Of a stretch of 64,000 bases of DNA, positions 52,300 through 60,659 are shown piece by piece (positions within the stretch are counted from its first letter, which is position 1; every line of letters begins with the position of its first letter). Source of the DNA: Chloroflexota bacterium (GTDB lineage Bacteria; Chloroflexota; Dehalococcoidia; UBA2979); the NCBI GenBank assembly GCA_016875635.1, contig VGPD01000003.1, positions 29,896 through 93,895 on the forward strand. The letters run 5' to 3'. The position numbers and the translations under genes were made by a program. The notes below the pieces were generated by a model. It searched no databases, was not told where the DNA came from, and was given only the letters and a program-made list of their open reading frames with translations.

Positions 52300-52794
52300 C
52301 TACAGGGGCTCACCGACGGTGCGGTACCTGCCGGCGTAGAACACCAGCGGATCGACATCGGGGCGGTCGACCGCCATCTCTTCGACCCGGCCGACAACGA
52401 TCATGTGATCGCCACCGGCGTAACGCGCCTCAATGCGGCATTGTGCCCACCCCATGACCCCGTCCAGGATCGGCACCCCGATCGAACCGATGCGGTAGGG
52501 CACGCCCCCCATTGGCGCGGCATGCTCACCGTGCTCCGCGAACAGGGCGGAGAACGCCTGCTGGTCAGCGGCCAGAATGTTCACGCCAAACGTCTCGGTC
52601 ACCTCGAACATCGGGTGCATCGAAGTGCCGTGCTGAATGCAGACGAGGATCAGCGGCGGGTGGAGCGAGAGGGAACAGAATGCATTCGCGGTCATGCCGC
52701 GGACAGTGTTGCCGACCTGCACTGTCAGGACTGTGACCCCGGTGGCGAAATGGCCACCCCAGTTTCGGAACTCGCGCGAGTCGATCTCCGGCAC
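52300..52794 (-). CDS. Flavin reductase-like FMN-binding protein
   Basis: FMN-binding split barrel. FRNWGGHFATGVTVLTVQVGNTVRGMTANAFCSLSLHPPLILVCI is the family opening, GVNILAADQQAFSALFA follows, and GDHMIVVGRVEE is near the end. Supplies reduced flavin to a monooxygenase or acts as a small reductase. The GTG is chosen because AGGAGG lies 6 nt before it; the track start is 6 codons upstream. 164 aa. Confidence 0.9.
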   Translation of the reverse strand: MPEIDSREFRNWGGHFATGVTVLTVQVGNTVRGMTANAFCSLSLHPPLILVCIQHGTSMHPMFEVTETFGVNILAADQQAFSALFAEHGEHAAPMGGVPYRIGSIGVPILDGVMGWAQCRIEARYAGGDHMIVVGRVEEMAVDRPDVDPLVFYAGRYRTVGEPL

Positions 52795-52907
52795 TGGCCG
52801 CCTCCTGAGCATCGGAATGCTAGCACGCAGATTCGCCCCACCCCCGCCCGGCCCGTGCGTATACTCCGCCCGCCGCTGACCTCGCCGGGCGTCTCCAGGA
52901 GGCTCCG

Positions 52908-53585
52908 ATGCCCTTCATCACCGCGAATGGGATCTCCCAGCATTACGAACTGGCCGGGGACGGCCAGCACACCATCGTCTGGATTCACGGTATCGGCTCC
53001 CGACTCGAAACCTGGGCCACCACCACACCCGGATTCCCCGCGTTCCGCCACCTGACCTATGACGTACGCGGCATGGGCGAGAGCGGACACGAGGAGGGAC
53101 CGGTCTCACTGGCCACCTGGGCACGTGACCTCGATACGCTCATGGAGGCCCTCGGCATCCGCAGCGCGATCGTCGCGGGGCACTCGATGGGTGGCGCGAT
53201 CGCCCAGCGGTTCACCATCGACTTCCCGCACCGCGTCGAGGGGCTGCTGCTCTTCGCCACCTCCAGCCGGGTCGGCGGCGCGCTGGCCGCGGGATGGCTG
53301 AAGCGCGCGGCCGAGTTCGAAGCGGAGGGTAACCGCGCGATGGCGGAGACCAATCGTGCGGTCGCGGCTTACCGCATGGACGAGGACCTCAAACGGATCA
53401 CCGCACCGGCACTGATACTCGTCGGTGGCGACGACCCGCAGACGCCGCCCGGAGGTTCAGTCATCATCTCCCGCTGCATCCCCAACTCCGAGCTGGAGAT
53501 CTTCCCCGGGATCGGACATTCGATTTATCGGGAGGAGCCGAAGTCAATCGACCGCGCGAGACACTGGCTTACCCGGTTCCAGTAG
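52908..53585 (+). CDS. Alpha/beta hydrolase
   Basis: 225 aa. Oxyanion HGIG, nucleophile elbow GHSMGG, acid Asp in LILVGGDDPQTPPG, catalytic His in GIGHSIYREEP. The cap domain is small compared with typical members (about 260-280 aa). TATACT about 45 nt upstream is a plausible -10. Substrate unknown. Confidence 0.9.
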   Translation: MPFITANGISQHYELAGDGQHTIVWIHGIGSRLETWATTTPGFPAFRHLTYDVRGMGESGHEEGPVSLATWARDLDTLMEALGIRSAIVAGHSMGGAIAQRFTIDFPHRVEGLLLFATSSRVGGALAAGWLKRAAEFEAEGNRAMAETNRAVAAYRMDEDLKRITAPALILVGGDDPQTPPGGSVIISRCIPNSELEIFPGIGHSIYREEPKSIDRARHWLTRFQ

Positions 53586-53596
53586 CGGCCCCGCGG

Positions 53597-53758
53597 CTAC
53601 CCGGCCATCCGATCCGGGGCAGACTCACCGGGCCCGTACGCCTCACGCAGCCACTCAAAACCGGAAGCCAGGTAATCCCCGCAGGAGACGCACAGCCGCA
53701 GGCTGCGCAACCCGGTCGAGCGATGCGCCACCTTCCCCTCGCCCGTCAACTGGACCAT
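53597..53758 (-). other. Possible small ORF (53 aa) or truncated gene remnant
   Basis: MVQLTGEGKVAHRSTGLRSL continuing LCVSCGDYLASGF; one Cys pair. The frame remains open further upstream but there it lies opposite the truncated SDR. No ribosome site is visible. It may be the surviving 3' end of a gene cut by the same event that removed the SDR start. Confidence 0.25.
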
Positions 53759-53765
53759 CCGCGCC

Positions 53766-54528
53766 GTGGAAATCTGCACTTCCGAGGCGCTGCGCCGGCA
53801 GGGTGGAACACTCCTCGCCCCCGTACTGCTCGATGTGACGGACGAGGCCTCGATCACGTCGGCCGCCCGACAGGTCGACGTCGCGGTGGGCACAGCCGGC
53901 CTGGGCGCCCTGGTGAACAACGCGGGGATCGCTGTCGTCGGTGCGTGGGAGCATCTCGCGCGTGAGCGGCTGCTTCAGCAGTTCGAGGTCAACCTGTTCG
54001 GCACCATCGCCGTGACACAGGCGTTCCTGCCGCTGATCCGGCGCGGACGTGGACGGATCATCACGGTCACCTCGATCGCCGGAAAGCACGCACCCCCCCT
54101 TCTTCGGCCCCTATGCCGCGTCAAAGCGCGCGCTCGAGGCGTTCGGCGACTCGCTGAGGCTCGAGCTGAAGCCGTGGGGGATCCACGTCAGCCTGATCGA
54201 GCCAGGGGCGATCGATACCCCGATCTGGGGAAAGGGCCTCTCCCTCGCGGGTGACGTCGCAAACGAGATGCCGTCAGACGCCCAGGACCGCTACGCCCCC
54301 TACATCGAGGCCGCCCGCCGCACGGGCGAACGGGCGGGCCGCCGCGGCATCCCACCCGCGCGGGTGGCGGAGGCGATCGCCCACGCTGTCCGTTCGCCTC
54401 GGCCAAAGGCCCGCTATCTGGTCGGACGGGACGCGCGTGTGCGCGCCCTCGCCATGCGGCTGCTGCCGGGACGCGTCATCGACCGGTTCACCTGGCGTGG
54501 AATGCGGATGCCGCTGCCGCCTCGCTGA
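53766..54528 (+). pseudogene. Short-chain dehydrogenase/reductase, truncated and frameshifted
   Basis: SDR body: LLDVTDEASI, NNAG, TVTSIAGKHAPP, then in the next frame FFGPYAASKRALEAFGDSLRLELKPWGIHVSLIEPGAIDTP. The shift falls in a run of seven C at about 54082-54089; six would restore the frame. The first 50-60 residues with the TGxxxGIG cofactor motif are missing and not found in any frame upstream, so it is non-functional even if the shift is an error. Confidence 0.75.
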
Positions 54529-54534
54529 CGGGCC

Positions 54535-54666
54535 TCACTTCTTCTCGTCCCCGCCCTTGCTCGTCTTCGTCGGTGCCTGTGCCGGCGGCACACGGCGCGC
54601 CTTCGGCCCGGCCACCACGAAGGCGAGCACGAAGGAGGCCCCGAGCGCGACGAAGATGTCGACCAT
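54535..54666 (-). CDS. Small single-helix membrane protein with Lys-rich tail
   Basis: 43 aa, below the track's cutoff: a hydrophobic segment VDIFVALGASFVLAFVVAG then a basic tail ending TKTSKGGDEKK. Converges with the SDR remnant. No clear ribosome site; coding status rests on the well-formed helix and positive-inside tail. Confidence 0.4.
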   Translation of the reverse strand: MVDIFVALGASFVLAFVVAGPKARRVPPAQAPTKTSKGGDEKK

Positions 54667-54777
54667 GTCCGGATCGTCGGCAGGGACGCCATGAACCGCA
54701 GGGAGCGGAACACTGAGGAGGATTCGAGCGTCTAAGAAAGGTCCCCTCCCTCGCTGTCCCCTGCGGCGAGTCCGCGC

Positions 54778-54783
54778 ATAAAA
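54778..54783 (+). promoter_or_regulatory. -10 box TAAAAT of the sortase gene
   Basis: TAAAAT overlaps the track's ATG (54783), so transcription would begin downstream of that codon. This supports the later ATG at 54831. The -35 is weak. Confidence 0.4.
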
Positions 54784-54830
54784 TGGAATTGCTTACCCGA
54801 TCAGTCTCATCACTGGTTCCGGAGTCCGCA

Positions 54831-55535
54831 ATGACACGACAGATCCAGATGGCCGTCCTCGCGCTGATCGGCGCCAGCGCCCTCGTGAGCGCGGTGCTGG
54901 TCGCGACCGGGACGATCGGCGGAGACGGCATCTCCCTCCGGTCGAACGCAAAGAACAGCCCGGTGCCCGCCGTCGCCGGTGCGTCCGCCACACCTCGCGT
55001 CCAGGACTCCGTCCCGGCATGGACAAAGAAGTACGGAGAGCCCAAGGGGACGGACTTCGCGCGGCTGCGCATCCCGTCGATCGGCGTGAACGCGCCAGTC
55101 GGGGCGTGGGCGGTCAAGGGCACCGTGATGCCCGAACCATACGGCCCGGTGGATGTCGCCTGGTACGACCTTTCCGCGTTCCCCGGACAGGGCGGCTACC
55201 CGGGCACCGGCAAGAACGCGGTTTTCGGAGCGCACGCCGACCTAAACCGCGACATCGCCAGCATCGGACAGCACTACACCGGACCGGCCGTGTTCTGGAA
55301 CCTCGACCAGTTGAAGGCGGGAGACCGCATCGACATCGACATCAACGGCCAGACGCTGAAATACTCGTTCGTCTGGTCACGCGAGGTGGACGCGAACACG
55401 ACGGACTGGGGCCAGCACTGGAGCAGCAACGTGAAGGTGGACTCCATCACGCTGTACACCTGCAGCGGGAAGTTCAACCCGGACACCCACGAGTACAGCA
55501 CGCGCCTCATCATCCGCGCGGAGCGATTGAAGTAG
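54831..55535 (+). CDS. Sortase family transpeptidase
   Basis: Membrane-anchored Cys transpeptidase. N-terminal helix (about 7-27), then a beta-barrel with His135 (FGAHADL), Cys211 (LYTCSG) and Arg225 (YSTRLII) as the triad; entry DFARLRIPSIGVNAPVG is typical of class E/F-like sortases. No LPxTG substrate in the window. ATG with GGAG at 8 nt. 234 aa. Confidence 0.9.
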   Translation: MTRQIQMAVLALIGASALVSAVLVATGTIGGDGISLRSNAKNSPVPAVAGASATPRVQDSVPAWTKKYGEPKGTDFARLRIPSIGVNAPVGAWAVKGTVMPEPYGPVDVAWYDLSAFPGQGGYPGTGKNAVFGAHADLNRDIASIGQHYTGPAVFWNLDQLKAGDRIDIDINGQTLKYSFVWSREVDANTTDWGQHWSSNVKVDSITLYTCSGKFNPDTHEYSTRLIIRAERLK

Positions 55536-55555
55536 CGTGGGGCAGCGGGCCTTGC

Positions 55556-56521
55556 CTACGCCCAACCCCGGTTCCGGAAGTACACACATTGCCCGACGGA
55601 GATCGCGACCATCCCCGAGCCGATGATCCAGAACGCCGGGTCCGTCCACACCGGTGACTGCACCATGTTCATGCCGAACGCGCCGGTGATGAAGGTCAGC
55701 GGCAGGAACATCGCCGTCAGCACCGTCAGCCGCTTCATCACGTCGCTCAACTGGTTGTTCACCGTCGCGAGGTGGACCTCCAACGCGCCCGTCATCAGTT
55801 CCCGATACGAGTCCACGATCTCGAACAACCGGATCAGATGGTCGTGGACGTCGCGAAAGTAGATCATGTGCTCGCTGCTGACGATCCCGTACGCCGGCGA
55901 TGTGAAGCGGGTGAAGATCTCGAGGTGCGGCGAGATGAGCTTCCGCAGCGTGACCCCGTTCCGCTTCATCGCAAAGATCCGCTCCAGCAGCGCGTTGTCC
56001 GGGTGGAGGATCACCCGGTCCTCGATGTCGTCCACGTCGTCCAGCATCTGGTCGAGCACCGGGAACAGCGAATCCACCACCCGGTCGGCGATCGCGTACA
56101 GCAGGTACCCCGCGTCCGAAGCTATCATCGAGGGCAACCGCACCTCGAGGTCCTCCCCGGGCAGGAGCGCCACCAGGTGCGGATCGCGGCCGGTCAGGAT
56201 CCAGTTCGGCCCGATCACCGCATCGAGTTCATGCTCTTCCAGCCTCGGGACAACCGGGTCATACCCCACGCTGTGCATCACGAGCACCGAGTAGCCGTCG
56301 AACTGCTCGAGTTTCCCGCGCTGCCCGCGGTGCTTCAGGTCCTCCACCGTCAGGTGGTTGAGCGAGAGTCCGGCCGAGACCGTGTCGATCTCTGGTAGCG
56401 ACTGCTCGTCGATGTCGAACCACACGAGCGCCTTCGGGTCGGCGACCAGCGCGAGCCCCGCCTCCAGCGAGAGGTTGAGTTCCACCGTTCCGTCGCTGCG
56501 ACGCGCGCGGACGATCAGCAT
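55556..56521 (-). CDS. corA: CorA-family Mg2+/Co2+ transporter
   Basis: Large cytoplasmic N-terminal domain, long helix, and two C-terminal membrane helices with the pore signature FGMNM. LNHLTVEDLKHRGQRGKLEQFDGYSVLVMH is typical. 321 aa. Ends 21 nt from the sortase (convergent). Confidence 0.95.
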   Translation of the reverse strand: MLIVRARRSDGTVELNLSLEAGLALVADPKALVWFDIDEQSLPEIDTVSAGLSLNHLTVEDLKHRGQRGKLEQFDGYSVLVMHSVGYDPVVPRLEEHELDAVIGPNWILTGRDPHLVALLPGEDLEVRLPSMIASDAGYLLYAIADRVVDSLFPVLDQMLDDVDDIEDRVILHPDNALLERIFAMKRNGVTLRKLISPHLEIFTRFTSPAYGIVSSEHMIYFRDVHDHLIRLFEIVDSYRELMTGALEVHLATVNNQLSDVMKRLTVLTAMFLPLTFITGAFGMNMVQSPVWTDPAFWIIGSGMVAISVGQCVYFRNRGWA

Positions 56522-56524
56522 GCG

Positions 56525-57025
56525 CTAGACATACCGTGCGCTGACCATCAACACGACGGCGAGTACGCCCAGGATCGAACCGATCCGGCTGTTCCGTCGG
56601 AGGCCCGCCTGCAGCCGGGCCATCTCCGCTGCCTGCGCCGGTGTCGGTGCACCGCTGATCTGAGCAGCAACCGCGTCCATCCGACGCAGCACGCCGCCGG
56701 CCATGCTGCCGATCCCGGCCGAGGCGACGGCAGCGACCGTGCCCAGCCCGATCGACCACCCCCATGAGGTCACAAAGAGGTCTGCGCCATCGCGCCCGGG
56801 CGTCCGCACCACCAGTGCCAGGCCCATCAAAATGCTGACGCTGGCCGCAGCAGTCAGCACCATGCTCAACTTCTTGCCGACTGCACGCATCGCCGGGCCC
56901 TGCACGGCGGGGCCGTCCGCCCTCAGCGCGGGTTCGATCACCCACGCCATCAGCAGCGCGCCACCAACCCAGAGGACACCGGGCAGGACATGCAGCACCC
57001 GCAGCAGGATCAGTTCAGCGTTCAT
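56525..57025 (-). CDS. CopD/DUF2269-like four-helix membrane protein
   Basis: 166 aa, four hydrophobic segments. RVLHVLPGVLWVGGALLMAWVIEPAL in helix 1 matches the His-containing opening of CopD/DUF2269-like proteins, which may bind heme or copper. The ATG with AGGAGGT upstream is 33 codons inside the track ORF. 3 nt before corA, so one operon. Confidence 0.7.
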   Translation of the reverse strand: MNAELILLRVLHVLPGVLWVGGALLMAWVIEPALRADGPAVQGPAMRAVGKKLSMVLTAAASVSILMGLALVVRTPGRDGADLFVTSWGWSIGLGTVAAVASAGIGSMAGGVLRRMDAVAAQISGAPTPAQAAEMARLQAGLRRNSRIGSILGVLAVVLMVSARYV

Positions 57026-57251
57026 CCGACCTCCTGAATGACACGCGGCAACCGGCCCCCGGGCCATCGCCGTTGTCCCCGCACCGCACATACTACCCTC
57101 GCATCCCGCCCTCACGGCATCCATCGAATCTATGGCGACCTCGGGGGCACCATGGCCCGACCCCCACTCCGCCGTGGAGTAACGATCGCCGTCCGCTATA
57201 GTCGCGCCACTTGCTACGGTGCCCGCCGTCGACGCTCACGATGAGGGTTCT

Positions 57252-57893
57252 ATGAACAGTCCACACACCGCCCAGGTCCGACTGCTGTTGAGCGCTGCAC
57301 TCGCGCTCTTCACGTTCACCGTTGTCATCGGCATCCTCAACGGCACCGATCTCGTCGACTTCAACCACAAGGCGCTGCTCACCCACGTCCACGTCGGCAC
57401 GCTCGGCTGGATCACCATGGGCGTGATCGCCGCGGCGCTCTGGCTCTTCGCCCTCGGCGACGCACCCGGCAAGGACGCCGGCCTCATACGCCTCCTCGGC
57501 TACGCCACGCCGCTCACGATCACGGCCTACTCCCTCGCCTTCCTCACCACGGCCAGCGTCGTGCGTCCCCTCCTCGGGACGCTCGTCGGCCTCGTCATCC
57601 TCGCCACCTTCGTCTGGACCGTGCGTCAGGCCAAGGGGCGCACCCTCAGCGTCCCCCACATCGCCATCCTCGGCTCCGTCCTCATGTCCGTCCTCGGCGC
57701 CGTCCTCGGTGTCCTGCTCGGCCTCCGTCTCGCTGGAAACGAATCGATCCCGGAGAGCATGGGAGAGGCCCACCCCGCCGCCATGGTTGTGGGCTCCCTC
57801 GTCCCGGTGGGCATGGCCTTCATCGAATGGGCGCTCGACGGCAAATCGGTCGAGCGGAAGGCCACGCTGGCCGGCTGGATCCAGGTTGGTTAG
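57252..57893 (+). CDS. Polytopic membrane protein, N-terminal part (split by TAG)
   Basis: 213 aa with six hydrophobic helices. LLTHVHVGTLGWITMGVIAAALWLF and GEAHPAAMVVG carry conserved-looking His, reminiscent of heme-copper oxidase subunit I/NnrS-like proteins, but this is not certain. The frame stays open after the TAG and continues as the next ORF (GWIQVG-stop-PLLGGVFVI), so the two probably form one protein of about 392 residues. Confidence 0.6.
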   Translation: MNSPHTAQVRLLLSAALALFTFTVVIGILNGTDLVDFNHKALLTHVHVGTLGWITMGVIAAALWLFALGDAPGKDAGLIRLLGYATPLTITAYSLAFLTTASVVRPLLGTLVGLVILATFVWTVRQAKGRTLSVPHIAILGSVLMSVLGAVLGVLLGLRLAGNESIPESMGEAHPAAMVVGSLVPVGMAFIEWALDGKSVERKATLAGWIQVG

Positions 57894-57908
57894 CCTCTGC
57901 TCGGCGGT

Positions 57909-58430
57909 GTGTTCGTGATCGCTGGGTTTCTCTTCGACAGCATCGCGCTCGTCACATTCAGCCTGCCGTTTGAGGTGATCGGCCTCGTCATCCTGATCGT
58001 GCGGATGCGGCCGGCCCTCATGGCAACCTCGTTCACCGCCACCACCACCGCCCGCCACGGCTTCATGGCGCAGGTCTACCTCATCGTCAACATCGCCCTG
58101 CTCGTCTACCTGATCGGCAAGTATTTCTCGAAGGAACTCGATCCGCCTCTGAGCACCTTGCTCGCCCTCGACCACTCGATCTTCGTGGGCGTTATGACCA
58201 ACGGAATCCTGGCCCTCATCATGCGCTTTCGCCGTCCCGTCCCGGCGATGGTTGACCACCTCGTCTTCGTCGGCCTGAACGCCGGGTTCGCCGTCTTCAT
58301 CGTCGGCCTCCTCGCTGAGTCCGCTCCGTTGAAACAGACCGGCACCCCGATCATGGGCCTCGCCATCCTCCTCGCCGTCGCCACCGGCATCCCCGCCCTG
58401 CGAGGTGCGACACAGGACGCGAGCGCATAG
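57909..58430 (+). CDS. Polytopic membrane protein, C-terminal part (same frame after TAG)
   Basis: 173 aa with about five hydrophobic helices; LALDHSIFVGVMTNGIL and VDHLVFVGLNAGFAVFIVGLL repeat a DH.vFVG motif. Same frame as the preceding ORF, five sense codons after its TAG. If separate, it would start at GTG without a clear ribosome site. Confidence 0.5.
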   Translation: MFVIAGFLFDSIALVTFSLPFEVIGLVILIVRMRPALMATSFTATTTARHGFMAQVYLIVNIALLVYLIGKYFSKELDPPLSTLLALDHSIFVGVMTNGILALIMRFRRPVPAMVDHLVFVGLNAGFAVFIVGLLAESAPLKQTGTPIMGLAILLAVATGIPALRGATQDASA

Positions 58431-58579
58431 CCGCCGATTGGAAATCGGTCGCCGGGCCCCGTAAGGAAGGCGGCCGGTTCGTGAGGATTGCCCGCCGTGA
58501 CACGCGGGTGCGACACTGATCGACATCCATTTTCCATCATGATCTTGCTTCAAGATCCGATGCCAAGGAGGAACCCGCT

Positions 58580-59296
58580 GTGTCTGACTTCGCCGCCCTC
58601 TCCACACGCCTGCAGGCCGCCCTCGGCCTCCAGGTCCCGCCCATCGCCATCACCTTCGCCGCCGCGACACCGGGGGGCGTCCCCGCCTTCGATGACCCGA
58701 TGCCCGCCCCGCACGAGGTCGACGGCCGCACCGGCCGCGTCTCCGCCGGATGCGTCTTCTGGATGAAGTCCACCGACCGCACCTTCTCCACCGTCGCCGA
58801 GGACCACGCCAACTGCTCCGTCGGCTCCGTCACCCACGGCTTCAAGACCATCAACGAGGTCGCCGCGAACGGGGACGTCGCCGCGCTCCTCGAGAGCGGC
58901 TGGGTCACGATGGACATGGTCCCGATGATCCCGGTCGTGACGCAGAAGCCCGCCGCCGTCGTCTACGGCCCCCTCACCGAGGCCACGACACCCGACGTCG
59001 TCCTCCTCCGCATCACCGGCCGCCAGCTGATGGTGCTCTCCGACGCCTTCCCCGGGCTGCGCATCGAGGGCAAACCGCAGTGCCACATCATCGCGGCAGC
59101 CAAGGAGCATGGTGAGATCGTCGCCAGCGTCGGCTGCCAGCTGAGCCGCGTCCGCACGGGCATGTCGAACGCGGAGATGACCATCGCCATCCCCGCCGCC
59201 CGTCTCGACGAGGCCGTCACCGCCCTCGAACGCACCGGCGCCATCGACAACACCGTCGCCCGCTACGCCGCCGCGGACATGGTCCGCTTCGCGTAG
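58580..59296 (+). CDS. DUF169 family protein
   Basis: 238 aa. VPPIAITFAAATP, SAGCVFWMKSTDRTFSTVAEDHANCSVGSVTHGF and a late CQLSRVRTGMSNAEMTIAIPAARL match the DUF169 pattern with several conserved Cys. Function unestablished; a metal or cofactor site is plausible. AAGGAGG before the GTG. Confidence 0.85.
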   Translation: MSDFAALSTRLQAALGLQVPPIAITFAAATPGGVPAFDDPMPAPHEVDGRTGRVSAGCVFWMKSTDRTFSTVAEDHANCSVGSVTHGFKTINEVAANGDVAALLESGWVTMDMVPMIPVVTQKPAAVVYGPLTEATTPDVVLLRITGRQLMVLSDAFPGLRIEGKPQCHIIAAAKEHGEIVASVGCQLSRVRTGMSNAEMTIAIPAARLDEAVTALERTGAIDNTVARYAAADMVRFA

Positions 59297-59319
59297 CAGC
59301 GCGCCCCGCGCCGTCGATC

Positions 59320-59353
59320 AGAGAGCCGCCACGCGACTGCGTGGCGGCTCTCT
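59320..59353. terminator. Bidirectional terminator between DUF169 and DUF805 genes
   Basis: Perfect 15-bp stem AGAGAGCCGCCACGC/GCGTGGCGGCTCTCT with loop GACT, 23 nt past the DUF169 stop and 9 nt from the convergent DUF805 stop. Confidence 0.8.
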
Positions 59354-59362
59354 GTCTTCCGG

Positions 59363-59707
59363 TTACGCCGGCGTCCCATACTCGTTCGGCCCGCCGCTCG
59401 GCTGGATGTAGAGGTAGACCAGGTAGAGCCACCCCACCACCGGGATCAGGACCAGCAGGATCCACTTCCACGACTTGCCGATGTCGTGCAGCCGTCGCAC
59501 GCCGATCGCGAGGTTCGGCACCAGCAACGCAAGGTCGAGCAGGATCTGGAACACCCTCGACGTCCCCACCACGTTGTCCAGCGTGCCGGCGACCACGCCC
59601 GCGGCGACCGTGAACAGCACCCAGTACCAGAACGCGCGGCGCGGCGTGCGTCCCGTGAACACCGCGTAGTTGTTGAACCCCGACCGCACCGCTTCGGTAA
59701 ACGTCAT
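59363..59707 (-). CDS. DUF805 membrane protein
   Basis: 114 aa; YAVFTGRTPRRAFWYWVLF, LAIGVRRLHDIGKSWKWILLVLIPVVGWLYLVYLYIQPS match DUF805, with about three or four helices. ATG at MTFTEAVRSGF with GGGG just upstream; the track start is 47 codons early. Function unknown. Confidence 0.88.
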   Translation of the reverse strand: MTFTEAVRSGFNNYAVFTGRTPRRAFWYWVLFTVAAGVVAGTLDNVVGTSRVFQILLDLALLVPNLAIGVRRLHDIGKSWKWILLVLIPVVGWLYLVYLYIQPSGGPNEYGTPA

Positions 59708-59828
59708 GGCTGACCCCTCATTCCATAACCCACCGCGCACAGACAATACGCTCACTCGCCTGCCCCTCACACAGATACCACAGTGGCGTACCCTGCCCGC
59801 GCACCGCGCAGATTCGGGGAGGCTCACC

Positions 59829-60659
59829 ATGCCGTACGAGGACATCACCTATGAAGTCGACGGCCCGATCGCGACGATCCGGCTCAACCGCCCGCAGTAC
59901 CGCAACGCCCAGAGCCTTCGCCTCCTCGACGAAGTCGGCCTCGCCTTCGACGAAGCCGGACGCGACAAGGACGTCCGCGTCCTCATCGTCCGAGGCTCCG
60001 GCGGCAACTTCTCCTCCGGCCACGACCTCGGCACACCCGAAGGCACCGCGTACCGCGAGTCCCTCGGCGCCGTCGACGGCCTCGACCGCTACGACCAGTT
60101 CAAGCGCTACAACCTGGACCTCCTCATGCGCTGGCGGAACTTCCCCAAGCCCACCATCGCCATGGTCGAGGGCTACTGCATCTACGCCGGCTGGATGCTC
60201 GCCGGCTGCCTCGACCTCGTCTTCGCCGCGCGGGACGCACGCTTCCTCCCCGGTTTCATCGAGTACATGTCCGTCCCCTGGGACCTTGGAGTGAAACGCG
60301 CGAAGGAACTCGTCTTCGAAAGCCGCTTCCTCACCGCGCAGGAGGCCCACGACTACGGCTTCGTCAACCGCGTCCTCGCCACCGAAGACCTGGAGCGCGA
60401 GACCTACGCCTACGCCCGACGCGTCGCGGAGAACCACCCGATGACCGTGCGCATCTCGAAAGTCGCGATGAACAAAGCGCAGGACATCCAGGGCTACAGC
60501 AGCCACCTCGAGGACGTCCTCGGCGACTACATGGCCTGGTCGTCATACATGCAGGGCGAGTCACGCATGCAGGGTCAGCGACGCCTCGCCGCCGTCGACC
60601 TCGCCGTCCGCGGCCTCCGAGGCGACCGCTACGGCCTCTCGGACACGTCGGGCGTCTAG
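59829..60659 (+). CDS. Enoyl-CoA hydratase/isomerase family protein
   Basis: Crotonase, 276 aa. RPQYRNAQSLRLL, oxyanion NFSSGHDLG and VEGYCIYAGWMLAG (unusual Cys-Ile-Tyr in place of Gly-rich), then FLPGFIEYMSVPWDLGVKRAKEL without the usual PxxG catalytic Glu pair. A hydratase role is doubtful; other crotonase chemistry is likely. ATG with GGGGAGG upstream. Confidence 0.85.
   Translation: MPYEDITYEVDGPIATIRLNRPQYRNAQSLRLLDEVGLAFDEAGRDKDVRVLIVRGSGGNFSSGHDLGTPEGTAYRESLGAVDGLDRYDQFKRYNLDLLMRWRNFPKPTIAMVEGYCIYAGWMLAGCLDLVFAARDARFLPGFIEYMSVPWDLGVKRAKELVFESRFLTAQEAHDYGFVNRVLATEDLERETYAYARRVAENHPMTVRISKVAMNKAQDIQGYSSHLEDVLGDYMAWSSYMQGESRMQGQRRLAAVDLAVRGLRGDRYGLSDTSGV

Noticed and set aside
51215-57893. 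Genome-wide reassignment of TAG to an amino acid
   Set aside because: ilvB, ilvN, ilvC, leuA and many other genes here end at TAG with normal lengths, so TAG is a regular stop.
57093-58607. 504-aa minus-strand ORF rich in Glu/Asp/His/Gly
   Set aside because: Shadow of the polytopic membrane protein; composition is that of antisense to hydrophobic codons.
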